Below, piece by piece: positions 24,619 through 35,211 of a stretch of DNA of 64,000 nt; position 1 is the first letter of the stretch; the number at the start of each line of letters is the position of its first letter. The stretch comes from Isochrysis galbana. Its lineage: Eukaryota; Haptophyta; Isochrysidales; Isochrysidaceae. The stretch covers positions 9,300,989-9,364,988 of the forward strand of contig CM030931.1 of the NCBI GenBank assembly GCA_018136815.1, in the 5' to 3' direction. Under the pieces are notes generated by a model. That model did no database searches. It saw only the letters and a program-made list of their open reading frames with translations, and was not told where the DNA came from. Position numbers and translations under genes: made by a program.

Positions 24619-27600
24619 TTATGCCTTCCGTTCGTCTACAAGACCGGCCTGCGCGAGGAGGTTGGCAACTGCAGTAGCTACAGCGTCGGCTGCTCGTGCA
24701 AAGTTTGCCATTGAGGTGAGGACTAGCCTTTCGCGTTCGGGGCCGTCGGCTTCTGGCGCGAAGAAGCGAAGGAGCTCCTCGTACGAGGGCGCACGCTTGG
24801 CACATCCGGCAAAGATGGACTGCATCAGCCAGCCATGGTAGGGCAACAATGCCGCATCGTACGCATCGCGCATCGCTCGACTCAGTCTCTCGTTAGCGGC
24901 AACAGGTGACATTGACGCTCCACCCTCGCAGATGCCGCGCATGAGCAAGCTAGTGAAGCGAAGAGAGCGGCTAAGCCATGTAAGACCAATTGCCGCAGAT
25001 GGGTCAGCTAGCGCTACTGTCATCGCAGGGGGCGAGCGTGGAGTCCTGAGCCAAGTACTGCGTGCCGGGGAGTCCGCTACTGCGCAAGCCTCCACGGGTG
25101 ATCCCACTGCGGGGAATGGCAAAGCTGTTTGGCATTCATCGCGGATAGGAGTGCAATTCGTGGACGAGCCACCGCCAGTCGAATGGATCCCACTTGAGAC
25201 CTCGTATGCAAGGAGCTGCTCCACCGACATTCGACGGTTGCCGTTGCCTCTGTGCTCACTTTCCGAGCCGGTGTCACGGTTTTCACGAGCAATAGCAGCT
25301 TCGAGCCCTCCCCGCACCTTGCGGATATTGCGCGCGTCGTTTTGGACTGCCAAAGCCAGCGACGCCCCAAACTGCTTGAGTGGGCGGACAAGCCCTACCT
25401 CGAGGGCGGCAAGAAGTTCCTCAACGTCAATGTCTCGAGCGTCGGCAGTAGTCAAGTCTGACGACACGATGATGCTAAGCTGTTTGGCGTTTGCACGAGA
25501 GGACAGCCTCGTGTCATTCCTTGGAACGTGTTTGTGGACGTGCTCGTCATTGCAGCACGGATTGTGGAAGCTAACTTTGATAGCTTCCGACGTTCCTTCC
25601 TCGGTGTCTTCATTACCGCTCTGAGCTTGGACGCAAGGTGCGCTCAAGTATACGCCCTTCGCAGGCTCAGCTTGCCTGCCATGTCTTAGCAGACGTTTGA
25701 ACGCCTCAGTGCCTACGTCTAAGAGCGTGCCTCTCCTTGCCTCCGACATTTCGGAGAGTTCTTTGCTCGCTTCATGTCGCGTGTCCTTGTAGCTAGTCGA
25801 ATCCCTTCCCCGCTGAACTCGACTTTCCCCGGTCAAGTTGGCCAGCTGGTCCCCCGTCCCCTGTGTGTCAGTAGCCCGCTCATGCGCCCGCTTCACGCAG
25901 GTGGCGTCTGTCTTTAGCACTCCAATGTCAACAAGAGCTGCCCATTCGCTGGCACGTACACGAGACAGAATGGCATGGAGAATCCGTTCACCAGTGACAA
26001 GCAATGTGCCCACAAATCTTTTGATAGCTCCGGCAGACTCAGCATCGCCACCGGTTGCGAGAGCCCCTGTGTAGAAGGAGAGCATGCCAATCATAGCCCT
26101 TTGAAGCGAGAAGAAGAACACAGCGATGGCCGCGGCGAGGAGGGCGAGCATCTCAAAGTAGAAGCCGTGCTTGCCATCAAGCCCGGACAGCTGTCGCCTC
26201 GCATTCCCTAGCAACGAAGTGGTCACATAATGTAGACGATTCATTATGCCGATGTGGGTGGCCTCCCAGCGGGAGATCTGCCGCCGCACGCGATGTGTGT
26301 CGAGATGCGTCGCTCTCCCCAAGTTCGAAGGAGTTTCGGAGCATCCGGTATCAAACTGTGCTTTGGGGATGCATGGTGGTGGGTGCACGTGGGCGGAAGG
26401 TGATTGGGCGATATCGCCACCGTCACCTCCCAACGGCACTAAACGTGTGGAATGCGCGTCTACACCGATGGCATTGGCCTTCACGCCAACCCCCTGAATT
26501 ACCTCAGGGAGTGGTATGTGGGAGCTTTTGTTGGTCTCGTCATCTAAGCAATCAGCTACACCATTCGCTGACCGTGCGAAAGGAACCCGTACGCTATCAA
26601 TTGCCACATCAACATGCGTTGAAGGGCGGCCAATCAGAGGTGCTTGACGCACCTCCTCCGGCTCCAACTCTGCATCACAGGTTTTACCCCGGTCGAAGGC
26701 AGTATCCTTTGGAAGACCTCGAGGCGTGATATCGATTGTATCGCCACGCGCACTCCTAGTCCGATTCGCCTCAATGGGATACAACCACCGTGTTCCCGTC
26801 TTGTGGCTGACTGCATGACTAGCTGCTGATGGCGGTCTGTTGCAACGATGCGTTGCAAAAAGTCGGGATACAGCCATTCGCGCTTCCACTACTGCATCGG
26901 TGGAAACAGAGACCGTGGGATCGGCTGCAGAGGATGTGCTGCTGCTCTTCGCTTCTGCAGAGGGCTCGAGGCATTTGGGCAAGATGCTCTCTGTTGTCGT
27001 GATACACTGGTGCGCATAGGCTTGAGACCCTTGCCGCGGAAAGAGACGAAAAAGCAGTGCGCTAAGCCATGCCTCTAGAGCCGCCCCTCGTCGCAGCAAC
27101 TTCACGCGAGTGTGACATCCCGGCGGATACTTTCCCGGGAAAGGGGGTAGACGGGAGGCGAGAGACGGGCAGAGTGCCCGGAGCTTGCTGGCGAGCTCCA
27201 GCATTTCTGAGTAGCGAAGGGCAATGAACTGTGGAAATTCAGCGCGTGTACCTATGCGTTGAGATTCAGCGCAAGCACGACGCGTGTCAGCTTCCCTGCT
27301 GTCGCCTGTTAAGCCGGAGCGTCCGGGTTGCTCTCGTGCAGGGCCGTGGTTCCGGACAATTTGCTGTAAATTGCTCGTGTGCGCATCGGTCAAGACGGGC
27401 GGCCTCTGCACGAGGTGTGTCGAGTTGGTCGGGAGGGAGAAGACAAAGTACGTAAGGCCAAGTGTGGAGGATGGCGTCACTACACTCTTTCCCTCAGCTC
27501 GCTCAGCGTGGGCGGCGGAGGTGAGGCAGAGGCTGCCTCTCTCGCGCCTCACGCAGAGCAGCCTGGCACGAGCTGACTCGGGCGGGAGCCGTGAGTTAGG

Positions 27601-27849
27601 CGTGCGGGGCGATAAGGCCCATGATCCGTGTCCCATCGGCCGAGCCTGAGTGGCCCTGTCCCTCGCTCGAGAGCGAGAAGAGCACAGGGCGGAAAGAGGG
27701 GAGAGGAGGAGGGAGCACGGCCGCGCCCGCGCTCTGCAAGCCCGACCGAGAGATTCTCTATTTGAGACGAGTACTTTACGTAAAAAGTCATCGATGTGTG
27801 AGAGGAGAAGAACGGATGGCTCGCTCGCGCGCTGTACGTCAGTCATCAA
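24619..27849 (-). CDS. PX-TM-GLTP domain protein (lipid-transfer type)
   Basis: A frame of 1,076 codons. Residues about 205-272 look like the second half of a PX phosphoinositide-binding domain: FIALRYSEMLELASKLRAL, then the basic LPPFPGKYPPG turn, then RRGAALEAWLSALL. A hydrophobic block, MLALLAAAIAVFFFSLQRAM (about 567-586), is a likely membrane segment. Residues about 805-1070 match a glycolipid transfer protein domain: LKQFGASLALAVQNDARNI, GLTWLSRSLRFTSLLMRGI and AYDAALLPYHGWLMQSIFAG, with the AYxxxLxxxHxW signature. GLTP proteins carry sphingolipids between membranes. The start is uncertain: the first 200 residues read like non-coding or intronic sequence, and an acceptor-like tttccacag lies just before the PX part. 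GLTP call firm, PX call good, full length tentative. Confidence 0.72.
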   Translation of the reverse strand: MMTDVQRASEPSVLLLSHIDDFLRKVLVSNRESLGRACRARARPCSLLLSPLSALCSSRSRARDRATQARPMGHGSWALSPRTPNSRLPPESARARLLCVRRERGSLCLTSAAHAERAEGKSVVTPSSTLGLTYFVFSLPTNSTHLVQRPPVLTDAHTSNLQQIVRNHGPAREQPGRSGLTGDSREADTRRACAESQRIGTRAEFPQFIALRYSEMLELASKLRALCPSLASRLPPFPGKYPPGCHTRVKLLRRGAALEAWLSALLFRLFPRQGSQAYAHQCITTTESILPKCLEPSAEAKSSSTSSAADPTVSVSTDAVVEARMAVSRLFATHRCNRPPSAASHAVSHKTGTRWLYPIEANRTRSARGDTIDITPRGLPKDTAFDRGKTCDAELEPEEVRQAPLIGRPSTHVDVAIDSVRVPFARSANGVADCLDDETNKSSHIPLPEVIQGVGVKANAIGVDAHSTRLVPLGGDGGDIAQSPSAHVHPPPCIPKAQFDTGCSETPSNLGRATHLDTHRVRRQISRWEATHIGIMNRLHYVTTSLLGNARRQLSGLDGKHGFYFEMLALLAAAIAVFFFSLQRAMIGMLSFYTGALATGGDAESAGAIKRFVGTLLVTGERILHAILSRVRASEWAALVDIGVLKTDATCVKRAHERATDTQGTGDQLANLTGESRVQRGRDSTSYKDTRHEASKELSEMSEARRGTLLDVGTEAFKRLLRHGRQAEPAKGVYLSAPCVQAQSGNEDTEEGTSEAIKVSFHNPCCNDEHVHKHVPRNDTRLSSRANAKQLSIIVSSDLTTADARDIDVEELLAALEVGLVRPLKQFGASLALAVQNDARNIRKVRGGLEAAIARENRDTGSESEHRGNGNRRMSVEQLLAYEVSSGIHSTGGGSSTNCTPIRDECQTALPFPAVGSPVEACAVADSPARSTWLRTPRSPPAMTVALADPSAAIGLTWLSRSLRFTSLLMRGICEGGASMSPVAANERLSRAMRDAYDAALLPYHGWLMQSIFAGCAKRAPSYEELLRFFAPEADGPERERLVLTSMANFARAADAVATAVANLLAQAGLVDERKA

Positions 27850-28039
27850 AGACGAGACAAATCTCTAGTAGGAGTACTCGTTATCTCGTTATACATCTTA
27901 GAGAGATATCTCGTGTCTTCCGTCGCCTCTCCGTGGGAAAAAAAAACATCGGAAGATTCAGGGCTACACACCTACAGTACCTCCCCACTGTCATCGCCCT
28001 TACTTTACATCCCTTCGCTCCATTGCCTTCCCTTCCCCC

Positions 28040-28115
28040 CTTCCCCCTTCTTTCCTTTGTCTTTGGCTTCCGGGGATCGGCCGAGGTGCGCGACCTTGGG
28101 CCCGGGTCAGTGGGT
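28040..28115 (+). repeat. Dispersed repeat G, copy 2
   Basis: Matches 24238-24310 and 28410-28490 (ttcc-cctt-tttcctttgtctt-gg-ttccgggg, then tcggccgaggtgcgcgaccttgggcc). Confidence 0.65.
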
Positions 28116-28409
28116 GGGGTCCGGGCAGGCCTCTTGCCTCTTGGTTGTGTCTTGTCGCTTGTCGTCGCATCTTCGCTTTTGGCTTTTGGCTTTTGGTACT
28201 CTTATGGGTGCCGTGTGCCGTGTGCGGCTGTGTTACTCAGCATGTTTTTGTGTCCTTGTCGAATAGGGGATAAAAAAACATCTGAATGAAGATTCCGCGG
28301 GCTTGGGCTAAGGGCTAGCATCTACTAAGCCCAGGTAATACAGGTACCTCTACCTCTGCTACCTCTCTAACGACATCGCCCTTATCCCTTATTTCCCGTC
28401 TCCCACCTC

Positions 28410-28490
28410 TTCCTCTTCCCTTCCCCCCATCATTCCTTTTTCTTCGGTATCCGGGGTCCGGCCAAGGTGCGCTACCTTGGCCCTGGTGCC
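28410..28490 (+). repeat. Dispersed repeat G, copy 3
   Basis: Lies 370 bp from copy 2 in the same orientation. The intervening DNA also shows a shared 'cctaca/ctctaacgacatcgccctta' block, so the pair may be a diverged tandem duplication. Confidence 0.65.
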
Positions 28491-28511
28491 TGGTTCAGAG
28501 TTCAGAATGTA

Positions 28512-28563
28512 GTTTCTGGCTGATCACCCCATGACTCTTTCTGGCTGATCACCCCATGACTCG
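28512..28563 (+). repeat. Perfect 25-bp direct duplication
   Basis: The unit 'tttctggctgatcaccccatgactc' occurs twice back to back. Confidence 0.9.
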
Positions 28564-28849
28564 CGTGGACGCTCGACTTAAGTTAACTTAAGTCGGGGGG
28601 GGGGGCGTTGCATCCATAGTATTTTACACTCTATGCGGATGCGGTGCTTCTATCAATGTGTAGTGTGTGAGAAAATTGAGTGATTTTTGTTTCACCAATG
28701 AGTTGTTCGGAAGCCTCGCCGCATTGCACGCCGAATTTGTTTGGTTGTCCTTATTTGTTTCACTGATTTGTTTGTGTCGCATTCGCGAATCGACACTCGT
28801 TAGGCTTCGCTCTTCTCCTCGTCGTTCGGCATTTATCGTTATAATTCTC

Positions 28850-28915
28850 TCGTTCTCGTTCTCGGTCAAAAGCTTCGCTTGGACGCATGGGATCTTGGGT
28901 AGTGGAGCGCCCTCT
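28850..28915 (+). repeat. Dispersed repeat F, copy 2
   Basis: Matches the window start (1-80): ctctcgttctcgttctcggtc, then tggac-c-tgggatcttggg and gtggagc. Confidence 0.65.
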
Positions 28916-29642
28916 CTCTTTCCCTCGAAGAGAAGGGAAGTTTCCCCACCCTTCTTCCACCTAGGCGCCTCGCAAATAGGTTTAATTCGCTATCTTCTCC
29001 GCGTTTCTCTATCTACTTCAGTGATTGCAATCAGGTTTAATTTGCAATCTCTTCGCATCTCCCCCTTAGGCACACCGCACTTCTCTCGTCTTATTCGGTA
29101 AGTCTCTTGGTTGGAATACTGTGCGGCAGGATTGCCCCTCGTTTCCGTTATGGTGCGATTCCCCTTCCAGACGGGATCGCCGACAGATCGCCTTCTGATC
29201 GTCGTCCGTCGTCGTCTGGCCGGAGTGTTTGGGTTTGATTTCAGTCGAGTTATGTGAGAAAGTAGGCGCCTTGCCTTCATTCGGTGCCAGTTTTTTTTTG
29301 TTGTAAAACGTTTCGATTGTTGAATCCCGGCTACCGCTACCGCCCCCCGACAATCACCAGGGCGTTTCCTCCACGAAGTCTATGCCCAGCTGTCGGAACA
29401 GGTTCGCGATGCGCTCCCGTTGAGGAGGGCCGATACTACATACGCGTGCCCGTCCCATTGCCAGCTGAGGCGGCAATCGACGAGTAGATTGGAAAGCACG
29501 ACCAGGAGAATCGCTTCCATGAGCAATTGATGCCCTCCGAGTCGGTCACCCCCTGGTTGCGCTTGCGCTTGAAGCGCTCTTCGTGTGGGGCATTGGAGTG
29601 AGCGTCTGATGCAGCGCTGGTGGGCATGGCCGTCCGAACTTT

Positions 29643-30175
29643 TTAGATTTGGGGCGAAAGCAGGGGAGAGGCGGAGGGGCGGAGGGGGCGGAGGGGCGGA
29701 GGGGGCGGAGGGGGCGGAGGGGCGGAGGGGGCGGGCGGAGAGAAGTCGACGGACGGAGGGGGCGGGCGGAGAGAAGTCGACGGACGGAGAGTCGACGGAG
29801 CAGGGAGAGCGGGGGAGGAGAGCGAGAGCGAGGGCGAGGGCGAGAGGAGGAGAGCGAGAGCAGCGAGGAGAGCGAGGAGAGCGAGAGCGAGGAGGAGAGC
29901 GAGAGGGGAGCGAGGAAGGGAGCGAGGAGCGGGCGGAGAGAAGTCGACGGACGGAGGGGGCGGGCGGAGAGTCGACGGACGGAGAGTCGACGGAGCAGGG
30001 AGAGCGGGGGAGGAGAGCGAGAGCGAGGGCGAGGGCGAGAGCGAGGGAGAGAGCGAGGAGAGCGAGAGCGAGGAGGAGAGCGAGAGCAGCGAGGAGAGCG
30101 AGGAGAGCGAGAGCGAGGAGGAGAGCGAGAGGGGAGCGAGGAGGGGAGCGAGGAGGGGAGCGAGGGAAGGCGCGC
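29643..30175 (+). repeat. Purine-rich (GGGGC/GAG)n tandem tract
   Basis: Short units ggcggagg and gagcgagag are arranged in a larger duplication: the block around 'gtcgacggacggagggggcgggcggaga' at about 29747-29860 recurs at about 29945-30050. All six frames are open over hundreds of codons and yield only Arg/Glu/Gly or Ser/Pro/Leu peptides. This is the mark of low-complexity DNA, not a gene. Confidence 0.8.
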
Positions 30176-30247
30176 GGTTTTCGACAGGGCGCGGCTGGAA
30201 CTTCGAAACCCGCACACTCCTGCCTCTCCTCGCTCTCTTCCTCCTTG

Positions 30248-30387
30248 TTCAAGAACCGCGCGCCTCCTTCAAAACCCGCGCGCCTCTTTCAAAACCCGCG
30301 CGCCTCTTTCAAAACCCGCGCGCCTCTTTCAAAACCCGCGCGCCTCTTTCAAAACCCGCGCGCCTCCTTCAAAACCCGCGCGCCTCC
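30248..30387 (+). repeat. 20-bp minisatellite, seven units
   Basis: Six units of 'ttcaaaacccgcgcgcctct', differing only at a c/t near the end, are preceded by one variant unit (ttcaagaaccgcgcgcctcc). Each unit contains CGCGCG. Confidence 0.9.
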
Positions 30388-30639
30388 GGCAAGGCACATT
30401 TTTCTTTTCCCCTTGCCGCACCCGCGACCAATAGCAATTTGCTTTTTTTTTAAAAAAAACTCTTTCGTGCTAGGCGCCCGCGGTTTGGGGGGACAAGGAG
30501 GAACGGCGAAACGGCGGGCAGGCGGAGTGGCGCGGGGGGGGGGGCGTCACTTGGTGGTGGTGTTGCGTTGTGTTGCGCTACTGAGCAGCCGCGCTGCTCG
30601 GCGCGCTGTTCCTCGAGCCGTGACCGCTCGGCGGGCGGG

Positions 30640-31290
30640 CTGCACGAGCGTGCGCCATTCCCCAGAAAGCTGTTTGGTTCCCCGCCCTCCCCCCTCGCGC
30701 GGAACGTTGTCAGATTGGGAGGAGGTCCCCTACGTGGTGTTCTTTTTGTTGTAAACGCCCACTTGCCACTTGTACATGGGATTATTGAAATCTGACCACT
30801 TTCCGCGGGAGGGTAGGGGGGGGGGGATCAACAACTTTCTGGGGTCGATGCACCACTTGGGGAGGAGGGCTGCGCGAGCGTGCGGCATTCCCCAGAAAGT
30901 TGTTTGGTTCCCCCCCTACCCCCTCACGCGGAAAGTTGTCAGATTTCGCCTACAAGAAAACCTCCCCGGGTGGCGGGGGTAGGGGCTAATCTGACAACGT
31001 TCCGCGCAGAGGGGTAGGGGGGGAAATCAACAACTTTCTGGGGTCGATGCACCACTTGGGGAGGAGGGCTCCACGAGCGTGCGGCATTCCCCAGAAAGTT
31101 GTTTGGTTCCCCCCCTACCCCCTCGCGCGGAACGTTGTCAGACTGGACGGAGGTCCCCTACGTGGTGTTCTTTTTGTTGTAAACGCCCACTTGTACATGG
31201 GATTGAAATCTGACAACGTTCCGCGTAGAGGGGTAGGGGGGGAAAACAACAACTTTCTGGGGTCGATGCACCACTTGGGGAGGAGCATCG
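30640..31290. repeat. Three tandem foldback (inverted-repeat) units
   Basis: Each unit starts with 'gcattccccagaaag-tgtttggttcccc', runs into a C/T block and 'cgcggaa-gttgtcaga', and after a spacer continues with the reverse complement ('tctgacaacgttccgcg', a G block, 'caacaactttctgggg'). Units begin near 30655, 30886 and 31084. A 'gtcgatgcaccacttggggaggag' tag follows each. Spacers of units 1 and 3 are alike (tacgtggtgttctttttgttgtaaacgccc). Each unit could fold into a hairpin with arms of about 50 bp; a MITE-like origin is possible. Confidence 0.8.
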
Positions 31291-31345
31291 CCGCGAGCAA
31301 CATCGCCATGAACAGCGCGTTCGCACACCCGAGGGAGCCCTCATC

Positions 31346-33010
31346 GTGCGCAATCTCGATGGCCATCCTTCCGGAGTAGTGAGCGCACTACAAATATTCG
31401 ATCAGCACCACCCACACGAGTGTGAACTTGAAATCACAAACACCAACATCCATTTGTTGAACCGGCCATGTCAACGTGAGAATCTCCGTTTCCTTCCAAG
31501 CCCGGGAGGTCATCCCTTCCGGTTGAAAATTAACACATCGGATGCACGCATATGGAGTCACGTATCCAAGCGACCCATTCGCGTATCCAGTCTCTGGGTC
31601 TTGCAAAATCACAATGAGCATCTGCGGAAACTACAGAAGGTCAACCTGATGGGCCTGCACACTCTACAGCTTGGCCGGTTCGCCGAGGATCAAGTCGTGT
31701 CGCAAGCGGATCAGGTCATATCGCAAGAGGCGACCACCTTCATCAACTCCTACTGTGGAGCCAGGGTTCCCCTCAAGACTTTGATATTTCGGAACATAAG
31801 CGTATTCAGTGCGTTGCTACAAAATAGCAAATTGGATTGTCTCAAGAATCTCGTGCTTGTCTCCCGCCCACTGGATTCTAATAAAACGTGCGATTTTATC
31901 GAGGCCTTGCACAATGAGATAGTCGTAAAGAAAAACACTCGCACTCTGGGAAACCTTGAGAAGCTCGTCCTCAACACCGTCAGTATTGGCGAGGACATAC
32001 GCATGTTGAAGGATTGTATAATCGAGGGGCAGATGAAGACGACGCTGAAAGAGCTCAATCTCAATGACAACGGTATAGACGACAGGGGCCTCGTCGAGGC
32101 GTTATCAGACGCCCTCGGGGCCGCTGCAATCGAAAAGCTCCACCTTCGACTCAATGCACTAGGAGATTTCGTCCCATTGTTGCCTCCTTCATTGAAGGTC
32201 CTCAATCTGAGATCGTGCGGCATAACCAATCCTGGGATGGAGAAGCTGATAACTAACGCCCAAAGGGCAAGTCTGACGGAACTTGATATAAGTAATAATG
32301 AGTTCGATTGGAGAGGCATGTGTCAATTCATGAAATACGCACACCACCTCTCCGAGCTAAAGACACTGTCCATATCGGAAAACAATCTAGGTCGGCAAGG
32401 GCTGCAAGCATTCGCATCGAAAGTGAACGAACTCCAGAATCTGTCCCATCTCTATGTGTCAGATATTGCTTATCGTGTGTCAGATGTTGCTCATCGTGCT
32501 CACGACATCAAGGAAATTTGTGAGCGCATTAATCTCAAGAGTATTGAATTGGATCGTGTCAATGAAGACGAATTTAGGGTTCTTCATAAACACCTAGAAA
32601 AGTTAGATAGATTAATAATAAAAGTGTGTCTTACAACACATACACCCCTTTTAGCAGAGCTGTCGAATTTGAAGGAGTTGCACTTGGAACGTGCACACGC
32701 GTATCAGATTTTGAGGCTGTTGCCTAGATTGAAGGTGCCTACCCTTCGTGCGCGATCCTGTGGATTCACGGACAAACATATGGACGATCTGATCGCAATG
32801 CTCAGTGCGAATAAGACGCTCACGAAACTCGATTTGTCTCGAAACCAAGGTATCACAGATGGTGGATTTCAAATACTCGCGAACGCTGTTGGCGACGGAA
32901 GGCTCAAGCTGGATTCTCTGGTATTGGAGTGGACTGGAATCAAACAGGAGACGATGTCTCGTCATTCGACAAAACATCCATTCGTATGGAGTGAACGAGT
33001 ATTAGGGTGA
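31346..33010 (+). CDS. Leucine-rich repeat protein, ribonuclease-inhibitor type
   Basis: An open frame of about 554 codons with at least eight LRRs of the RI/NLRC type: LKELNLNDNGIDDRGLVEAL, LKVLNLRSCGITNPGMEKL, LTELDISNNEFDWRGMCQF, LKTLSISENNLGRQGLQAF and LTKLDLSRNQGITDGGFQIL. No NACHT, kinase or membrane segment is seen. The frame opens at a GTG, and the first internal ATG lies well inside, after the upstream foldback repeat. Either an upstream exon supplies the start or the 5' end has been replaced by repeats. Base use is clearly richer in A+T than in neighbouring genes (for example 'agttagatagattaataataaaagt'). It has no introns, unlike most genes nearby. Recent acquisition or a pseudogene is possible. 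The LRR call is firm, the gene limits are not. Confidence 0.7.
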   Translation: MRNLDGHPSGVVSALQIFDQHHPHECELEITNTNIHLLNRPCQRENLRFLPSPGGHPFRLKINTSDARIWSHVSKRPIRVSSLWVLQNHNEHLRKLQKVNLMGLHTLQLGRFAEDQVVSQADQVISQEATTFINSYCGARVPLKTLIFRNISVFSALLQNSKLDCLKNLVLVSRPLDSNKTCDFIEALHNEIVVKKNTRTLGNLEKLVLNTVSIGEDIRMLKDCIIEGQMKTTLKELNLNDNGIDDRGLVEALSDALGAAAIEKLHLRLNALGDFVPLLPPSLKVLNLRSCGITNPGMEKLITNAQRASLTELDISNNEFDWRGMCQFMKYAHHLSELKTLSISENNLGRQGLQAFASKVNELQNLSHLYVSDIAYRVSDVAHRAHDIKEICERINLKSIELDRVNEDEFRVLHKHLEKLDRLIIKVCLTTHTPLLAELSNLKELHLERAHAYQILRLLPRLKVPTLRARSCGFTDKHMDDLIAMLSANKTLTKLDLSRNQGITDGGFQILANAVGDGRLKLDSLVLEWTGIKQETMSRHSTKHPFVWSERVLG

Positions 33011-35211
33011 TGCTCGTAGCGGGCCATCATGAGGGGGAAGGGGGGGATGGCTCACGAGGGTCGGGTCGTCTTTCCGTCGGCGGGCTCTTCGCCGCTCCGT
33101 CGACTCTCCGCCCCTCCGCCCCTCCGCCCCTCCGCCTCGTAGCGTGTATGTCCGTGTGTTTTTGGTGCCTCCCCTGACGTGCCGAGGCGTACCCCTTGAT
33201 ACTCGGAGCGCTCTCCATGCGCCGTCACACCCAAGCGCTGACGCTACACCCCACCGTCTCTGACGCCCGACGTGACAAACCCCGCGCACACACACACACA
33301 CACGCCTAGCCACTTGACGTGGTCGGCTGACTCCGGCCGGTGTGCCTTCACCCGACCCAGGCGGGACGCCGCACGCACGCCGCCGGCGGCAGGGCGAGGT
33401 GGAGTTGGCTAGCGAGGTTGCTGCCGTCTCGGCCAAGCGGGAGGCCTCCTCAGGTTGCCGCGTTGGGGTTGTGGGAGGCAACCCCCTCTCAGGAATGCTC
33501 CTCTTCCGCTTGGTCAGCAAGGGCGGCTGCGCGCCCTTTCCAACCGGGTACCAAATGAAGGCAAACGACCTGTCGTGGGGCGAGAGTCGGAGTGTTTTCC
33601 TGGGTGTCTCTGTCCGTCGTCCTGTCGTTAGTCGTCATCCGTCGCTCTCGTTCTCGTCGTTCTCGCTCTCGTAACACTCGTACCCTACAGCCTCGCCTCT
33701 CCTCACCAGCCCCTGCCATCACAGCCCTCCTCTCATTCACCCTCGCCTCTCGCCGCTCGTTCCATGTCGCTCTCGCCGCCGTCCTCGCCCTCGCCCAAGC
33801 CCGTTTGCCCGCCTTCCTCTGCTGACGGGCTTTAGCCCGTCAGCACCTCCGAAGTCGTCTCCTCCGCCGCGCCTGCCGCCGGCATGCCTCCTTCCTCATT
33901 GCCCTCGGTGGTGCTCCACTACCGCCGGTTTGGCCGCTGCCTCATTGCCATTGCCCTCAGACCCAATGGGTCCGCCCAATTCGTTAGACTCATTATTTGT
34001 CTGCTTGGTGTGATGTGGAGGCATGGAGAGGCTCCATGGGTTCTCTAGTCTTGCTCGGCCTCTTGGTGTTGGCACGGGACGGGGCACGGGGCTCTCGTGC
34101 ACCTGCTCGGTGGCAGGGATGAGGGATGAGGGATGCCAGCGCGCGGCCGCTTCCGCTTCGGCGGCGCGTCGTCTGCCACGGCCCAATCGTTAGTCATGGC
34201 GGGGTGGGCGGGGGATGAGGATGGGAGCGAGGCGCGCTCCATGACCCTATTGCTTTACGTAGTAACAATAGTTGCCCGGCTCACGCCCACTGGCCAATGA
34301 GAGTTTTGGGTTGTTGTTGTTGTGTTGACTGCTTAGCTCATGCTAGCTAGGAGGCAAAGTCAAAGGGTGACCGACAAGCCCCCAAGAGGGGAGTTGCTGG
34401 AGCCTGAGGGGGAGAGCACGAGGCGCCTCCCCCAGGTGAACTCAGTATACACTTAGTTATACTTCCCCCTCCGACGAACTCTCCTCCCGCCCCACGAAGG
34501 ACAATGGCGTCGGTGAGTGACCATTAGTTAGCGCGAGGCAGAGAGCACTTCTTCCTCCCCCTCAGTCCACCTTTTTTCCCCGCTGCAGAGCTCCAATCTC
34601 GGCTCCCGCAGCAAGGGGAGTATTGTGGGCAGGGGCTGATCACAGGCGGCAGCCGTGCTCGGCGCGGGCGGGGAGCGTGTGCTTGTGTGCCATCAATCCC
34701 CCGCCCTTACACAGTGTGACACACACATACTCTCCCACACATGTCGCCTTTCAGCCTCCTATGCCCGGGCACGACAGCCTTCACGACGACTCGCACGTAG
34801 AAGCCAGCCGCCTTGTGGTGATCGATTCCATTCGGACCTCGTTCTTCCTCCACCCCCCACGCGTCGCATCGTAGAAGAGAGCGTGAGTGAATAGCGAACA
34901 CGACTCGCACAGGAGCGAAAAGCAAGGAGCTTAAATCGTCACGCGTGCTCGTGTAGCGGAGAAAGAATTAGGAAGAATGCCGGGCTGCGAGCTGTCTACA
35001 TCAAGTGGGCACAAGGCAAGCCAACACGCCTGCAAGATAGACGACCACTAGCCAATTCATGTCGTCATCTTTTGCCTCATGCCTCTTGCCGCTATCTTGG
35101 CGTGATGATGCGTATGCGGCAAAATGTCTGGCGGACAGGCTCCTGTCGGACATCTTGCGGAAAAGCCGCACTCCCTGGTCTAATTACAGCCCAAAATGCC
35201 TGAAGGCTAGC
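33011..35211. other. Gene-free stretch with retroelement traces
   Basis: It contains (CA)n at about 33286-33304 and repeat H at 34463-34521. At about 33640-33830 a segment ends in a short frame (MSLSPPSSPSPKP from 33763) that resembles the start of the gag-like frame at 50183. No intact gene is seen. Confidence 0.45.
34463..34521 (+). repeat. Dispersed repeat H, copy 2
   Basis: Forward copy of the sequence found reversed at 9488-9555. Confidence 0.65.

Larger units (their letters stand above)
27850..29640. other. Gene-free, repeat-rich stretch
   Basis: It holds repeat G twice, a 25-bp duplication and repeat F. The remaining sequence, including ctcgttctcg runs near 28850, resembles retroelement ends. 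No gene is recognised. Confidence 0.5.

Noticed and set aside
30248-30387. Regular repeats resembling a CRISPR array
   Set aside because: Units are 20 bp back to back with no unique spacers, and the genome is eukaryotic; it is a minisatellite.
29585-30754. 389-codon + strand frame rich in Arg, Glu and Gly
   Set aside because: All frames on both strands are open here because the DNA is a purine-rich tandem repeat; the peptide has no sequence complexity.
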